Shown here: piece by piece, positions 7,255-9,927 of the stretch
Numbering within the stretch: position 1 is the first letter of the stretch
Layout of the letters: every line of letters begins with the position of its first letter
DNA from: Lachnoclostridium sp. UBA933
Lineage (GTDB): Bacteria > Bacillota > Clostridia > Lachnospirales > Lachnospiraceae
DNA length: 9,927 nt
Assembly: GCA_002293545.1 (NCBI GenBank)
Contig: DBDL01000036.1
Coordinates: forward strand, 1 to 9,927
Direction of reading: 5' to 3'
Notes under the pieces: generated by a model
The model's database searches: none
What the model saw: only the letters and a program-made list of their open reading frames with translations
What the model was told of the DNA's origin: nothing
Translations under genes and position numbers: made by a program

Positions 7255-7855
7255 TGACTGCCATTACTATTTTTTTTATTTTTTCAGGGTCCTTAACTCC
7301 GTCTGTTTCAACGCCCCCGCTGATGTCATAACCGTAACAGTTTACGGAAAGTGCCATGTTTATATTATCCGGACTCAACCCGCCTGCCAAAAAATAAGGA
7401 TGCTCCAGCCCGTTCGGAATCATATCCCATGAAAAGGGAGAGCCGGTTCCGCCGTATACGTTTTTCCGGTAGGCATCAAGCAATAAATAATCACAGGCGA
7501 GCTTGTCGGCATTTTTTATTTGGTTTTCATTTTGCACCCGCACGGCTTTGACAACCGGTACGGAAACCTTTTCTTTCAGGTTTTGTATCATTTCTTCTGT
7601 TTCGTCGCCGTGAAGCTGTATTACGGATATGACTCCGCCCTTTACAAGGGAAATGATATTTTCTGCCGGTTCATTTACAAATACGCCGACCGGCAATACG
7701 GACTCTTTTAGTAATGACCGTAATTGCTCTGCCCGCCGGACCGTTACCTGCCGCTTGCTGTCTGCAAATACAAAGCCGGCATAATCTACATTTTCCCGAT
7801 TCACAAAAGAGATATCTTCTTCTCTGCGGATACCGCATATCTTTATTTTTTTCAT
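7154..7855 (-). CDS. trpF: Phosphoribosylanthranilate isomerase, with an extended C-terminal tail
   Basis: TrpF converts phosphoribosylanthranilate to carboxyphenylamino-deoxyribulose phosphate. The TIM-barrel signatures are present: KICGI with catalytic C7, VGVFVN (56-61), VIQLHGDE (78-85), LLLDA with catalytic D127, FLAGGLSPDN and DISGGVETDGVKD. The barrel should end near the helix KIKKIVMAVR, about residue 200, as in ordinary TrpF of roughly 200-210 residues. Here about 30 more Gln/Asn/Glu/Lys-rich residues follow (NSNNQKTAIKEQWQ and onward), encoded by the imperfect tandem repeats at 7135-7254. The tail looks like non-functional extension created by repeat growth. The start ATG overlaps the trpC stop (ATGA), implying coupled translation. 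Confidence 0.95.
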   Translation of the reverse strand: MKKIKICGIRREEDISFVNRENVDYAGFVFADSKRQVTVRRAEQLRSLLKESVLPVGVFVNEPAENIISLVKGGVISVIQLHGDETEEMIQNLKEKVSVPVVKAVRVQNENQIKNADKLACDYLLLDAYRKNVYGGTGSPFSWDMIPNGLEHPYFLAGGLSPDNINMALSVNCYGYDISGGVETDGVKDPEKIKKIVMAVRNSNNQKTAIKEQWQSENENQKQHLGTIVTREK

Positions 7856-8664
7856 GACAGGGAATTCTCCATTCTCAACTGATTCAGCGTATGTCTTTTA
7901 TCTTCGCTTTTCATGAATGCTTCTCCGATCAGTACGGCGTCCACACCTGCTTCTTCTAATCGCCGGATGTCCTCTCTTGTATGGATTCCGCTTTCAGCCA
8001 CAAACAATATATCTTTCGGAACATGCCGCCGCAGCCGGATACTGTTTCCGATATCCACGGTAAACGTCTTTAAATCACGGTTATTTACTCCGATAATCCT
8101 CGCTCCGGCACGGACTGCCGAATGGATTTCCTTTTCATTATGTGCTTCTACCAGAGCGGATAATCCAAGTTTATCACAAATGCCCAGATAATATTTCAGC
8201 GTGTCGGTATCCAATAAGCTGCCTATAAGTAAAACGGCATCGGCACCTATTGTTTTCGCTTCATATATCTGATATTCGTCAACCGTAAAATCTTTGCGGA
8301 GTATTGGGATACTGCTGAACAATGAGCCTTCCTGCAAATAATCATTGCTCCCTTTGAAAAAATCCGGCTCGGTCAATACCGACATGGCGTCGGCACCGGC
8401 TTCTATATATTCCTTTGCAATTTGAACATACGGAAATTCCGGGGAAAGAAGTCCTTTCGAGGGAGATGCTTTTTTGATTTCACAGATAAAGCGAATCCCT
8501 TCTTTTTGTAAAACCGATTCAAGGGAACGGTCTTTCGTATATTTCCGTGACAACGACCCTTGATTTACTGACAATGCCTTTTCTTTCATTGCCTCAAAAG
8601 GAATCTTCCGTTTTGCCGACTCAACACGCTGTTTTGTTTTTATTACAATTTCGTCTAGTATCAT
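7852..8664 (-). CDS. trpC: Indole-3-glycerol phosphate synthase
   Basis: 270 residues, a monofunctional TrpC of normal length. It closes the indole ring with loss of CO2 and water. By comparison with the Sulfolobus enzyme the active-site residues are in place: E62 and K64 in ICEIKKASPSKG, general acid K124 in ILRKDF, E173 in LVEAHN, N194 in GVNNRDL and E224 in VAESGI. The phosphate-binding end DAVLIGEAFM is also present. It overlaps trpD upstream and trpF downstream by four bases each (ATGA). The order C before F, as separate genes, is usual for Firmicutes rather than the fused trpCF of enteric bacteria. Confidence 0.97.
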   Translation of the reverse strand: MILDEIVIKTKQRVESAKRKIPFEAMKEKALSVNQGSLSRKYTKDRSLESVLQKEGIRFICEIKKASPSKGLLSPEFPYVQIAKEYIEAGADAMSVLTEPDFFKGSNDYLQEGSLFSSIPILRKDFTVDEYQIYEAKTIGADAVLLIGSLLDTDTLKYYLGICDKLGLSALVEAHNEKEIHSAVRAGARIIGVNNRDLKTFTVDIGNSIRLRRHVPKDILFVAESGIHTREDIRRLEEAGVDAVLIGEAFMKSEDKRHTLNQLRMENSLS

Positions 8665-9695
8665 GCTGTCCCTTCCGCCTCATAGATTTCATTGTTCACG
8701 TTCCGGAATTCTTCCAGCTTCCGATAGGCTTTCCCGCTGTCAATGGTTTCATTGGCAATGATAATGCAATCTTCCATTGTCGTTTTGTCCGTTCCAAGAT
8801 ATATGGCTAAAGCTGAATTCAATATTACGACATCCCGTTTGGCGCTCCGGTCGGTTCCCTTTAATATACCCTTTGTAATTTCTGCATTGACAAGGGGATT
8901 CCCTCCGGTCAAGTCACTCAATTCGCATGTTTGAAACCCGAAATACCCAGGTGTGATATCGTATTTTACGATTTTCCCGAATCGAATCTCGCATACATGG
9001 GTTTTTCCTGTCATTGTGATTTCGTCCAATCCGTCCGAACCGCATACGACAAGTCCCCTTGTCACTCCGAGATTTTTCAGAACGGAGGCTAAAGGTTCCA
9101 CAAGGTTTTTATCATATACTCCGAGAAGCTGCATACTTGCCTGTGCGGGATTCGCAAGCGGTCCCAGAATATTAAATAACGTCCGTTCTTTCATTTCCGC
9201 TCTTACCAATGCCACATTTTTCATCGCCGAATGATGTTTCTGGGCAAACAGGAAACACATATTCGTTCGTTTTAAGATTTCTTCATTGGACTGGTAGGGA
9301 ATGTCTATATGGATTCCCAATGCCTCCAATACATCTGCCGAACCGCTTTTACTCGAAACGCTTCGGTTCCCGTGTTTTGCCACCGGCACCCCCGCGCCTG
9401 CAATCACAAATGCCGACGTCGTCGATACGTTAAATGTCCCGGCTTCATCCCCTCCGGTTCCGACAATATCCATAACAGGAAAGGGCGGATTAATCTTAAA
9501 TGCCATTTCACGCATCACCTGTGCTGATGCCGTAATTTCCTCAATACTCTCCCCTTTCATACGAAGGGCGGTCAAATATGCCGCTACTTGTACATGAGTG
9601 GCTTCCCCTGTCATGATTTCTCTCATAACATTTTTTGCCGTTTCAAAATCCAAATCATTTCTGTTGATTACTTGGTGTAATGCTTGCTGTATCAT
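8661..9695 (-). CDS. trpD: Anthranilate phosphoribosyltransferase
   Basis: TrpD joins anthranilate to PRPP. With the start chosen here it is 344 residues, the family norm. The frame stays open upstream to an ATG at 9767, but the ATG at 9693-9695 is preferred: it has GGAGG five bases upstream, and the protein then begins MIQQALHQVI as TrpD proteins do. The PRPP/pyrophosphate loop GTGGDEAGTFNVST is at 79-92, followed by KHGNRSVSSKSGSADVLEALG from 107, the anthranilate-side region NVALVRAEMKERTLFNILGPLANPA, and the metal-site region GSDGLDEIT. It is not fused to a TrpG domain. It is the first gene after the T-box terminator, with 119 bases between, and it overlaps trpC by four bases. trpE and trpG are not in the window. 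Confidence 0.95.
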   Translation of the reverse strand: MIQQALHQVINRNDLDFETAKNVMREIMTGEATHVQVAAYLTALRMKGESIEEITASAQVMREMAFKINPPFPVMDIVGTGGDEAGTFNVSTTSAFVIAGAGVPVAKHGNRSVSSKSGSADVLEALGIHIDIPYQSNEEILKRTNMCFLFAQKHHSAMKNVALVRAEMKERTLFNILGPLANPAQASMQLLGVYDKNLVEPLASVLKNLGVTRGLVVCGSDGLDEITMTGKTHVCEIRFGKIVKYDITPGYFGFQTCELSDLTGGNPLVNAEITKGILKGTDRSAKRDVVILNSALAIYLGTDKTTMEDCIIIANETIDSGKAYRKLEEFRNVNNEIYEAEGTA

Positions 9696-9700
9696 AATTT

Positions 9701-9705
9701 CCTCC
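9701..9705 (-). promoter_or_regulatory. Ribosome binding site deciding the trpD start
   Basis: GGAGG on the minus strand, five bases (AAATT) before the ATG at 9693-9695. The upstream in-frame ATG at 9765-9767 has no comparable site, so the shorter TrpD is chosen. Confidence 0.8.
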
Positions 9706-9785
9706 ATTCCGCCAGTTTCATGATGTTCCTGATGATAAACAGTACGATTCCCCAGCTTATCAAACACTTAATGAGGGTACGTGAA

Positions 9786-9800
9786 CATGATGGTATCATG
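9786..9800. repeat. Short perfect inverted repeat between the T-box and trpD
   Basis: CATGAT (9786-9791) and ATCATG (9795-9800) are perfect complements around GGT. It lies 15 bases beyond the terminator T tract, in the untranslated stretch before trpD. That stretch (9696-9814) shows no gene. It could be a tiny RNA hairpin or a protein site, or chance. Confidence 0.35.
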
Positions 9801-9814
9801 CCATTTCCGTCATT

Positions 9815-9852
9815 AAAAAAGCTTCTGCCCCCTCTTCCGAAGGGACAAAAGC
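9815..9852 (-). terminator. T-box regulated intrinsic terminator of the trp operon
   Basis: On the minus strand GCTTTTGTCCC (9842-9852) pairs along eleven positions, with G-U pairs, with GGGGCAGAAGC (9821-9831), and a run of six T (9815-9820) follows. The 5' arm is the same segment that closes the antiterminator, so the two structures exclude each other. Confidence 0.9.
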
Positions 9853-9927
9853 AATATGCTTCTGCGGTACCACCCAAATTGGTCTTACGACCCACTCATC
9901 ATGTACTAACATACATTCCCCAATATA
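9815..9927 (-). promoter_or_regulatory. T-box riboswitch, 3' part, controlling trpDCFBA (5' part beyond the edge)
   Basis: The minus strand holds the T-box sequence AATTTGGGTGGTACCGC (9864-9880), matching the conserved AAnnnGGGTGGTACCGC. In the antiterminator GGG (9873-9875) pairs with CCC (9842-9844), the TGGTACC bulge (9866-9872) is free to bind the tRNA acceptor end, and GCAGAAGC pairs over eight positions with GCTTTTGT around an ATATT loop. A small hairpin GGTC-GTAA-GACC (9881-9892), the usual stem III, lies directly upstream. Uncharged tRNA would stabilise the antiterminator and allow transcription of trpD onward. Stem I with the specifier codon lies past the right edge; a UGG (Trp) specifier is expected from the genes controlled but cannot be seen. 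Confidence 0.93.

Noticed and set aside
9696..9767. Longer TrpD starting at 9767
   Set aside because: The 24 extra residues are unlike TrpD N-termini, and only the downstream ATG has a well-placed ribosome binding site.
9692..9895. Minus-strand 67-codon frame running from the T-box to trpD, as a possible leader peptide
   Set aside because: It runs through the T-box antiterminator and terminator, has no ribosome binding site at its start and is not Trp-rich as an attenuation peptide would be.

Overview
The window looks like chromosomal DNA of a low- to mid-GC Gram-positive anaerobe of the class Clostridia, probably a Lachnospiraceae-like lineage. This is inferred from strong AAGGAGG-type ribosome binding sites, a T-box-controlled tryptophan operon, a trigger-factor-like lipoprotein and the general style of the proteins. 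Species cannot be named from the sequence. All convincing genes lie on the minus strand, so transcription runs from the right edge to the left edge.

Right part (about 9927 to 5162): a tryptophan biosynthesis operon in the order trpD-trpC-trpF-trpB-trpA. trpD/trpC and trpC/trpF overlap by 4 bases (ATGA) and trpB/trpA by 8 bases. Immediately upstream of trpD is the 3' half of a T-box riboswitch: a small hairpin, the T-box sequence, and mutually exclusive antiterminator and terminator. Its specifier stem lies beyond the right edge. No trpE or trpG lies between the T-box and trpD, so anthranilate synthase must be encoded elsewhere or upstream of the T-box. The enzymes convert anthranilate to tryptophan: TrpD adds phosphoribosyl, TrpF isomerises, TrpC cyclises to indole-glycerol phosphate, and TrpA/TrpB make tryptophan. 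Two oddities are a TrpF C-terminal tail written by imperfect tandem repeats that run past its stop codon, and a Glu where TrpA normally has catalytic Asp60 (E. coli numbering).

Middle (5161 to 3809): a monocistronic-looking lipoprotein gene with a trigger-factor-like FKBP prolyl isomerase domain. It starts at TTG behind a strong ribosome binding site, has a probable promoter and palindromic leader upstream, and is followed by a hairpin that may terminate transcription.

Left part (3785 to 1): a textbook sigma-A promoter drives three closely spaced genes. They encode a protein made of fourteen 26-residue repeats of unknown function, a FapA/DUF342 family beta-helix protein, and a receiver/HD-GYP response regulator whose 3' end is cut by the left edge. 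The grouping suggests a c-di-GMP or two-component signalling module with a repeat-protein scaffold. It is the least explained part of the window.
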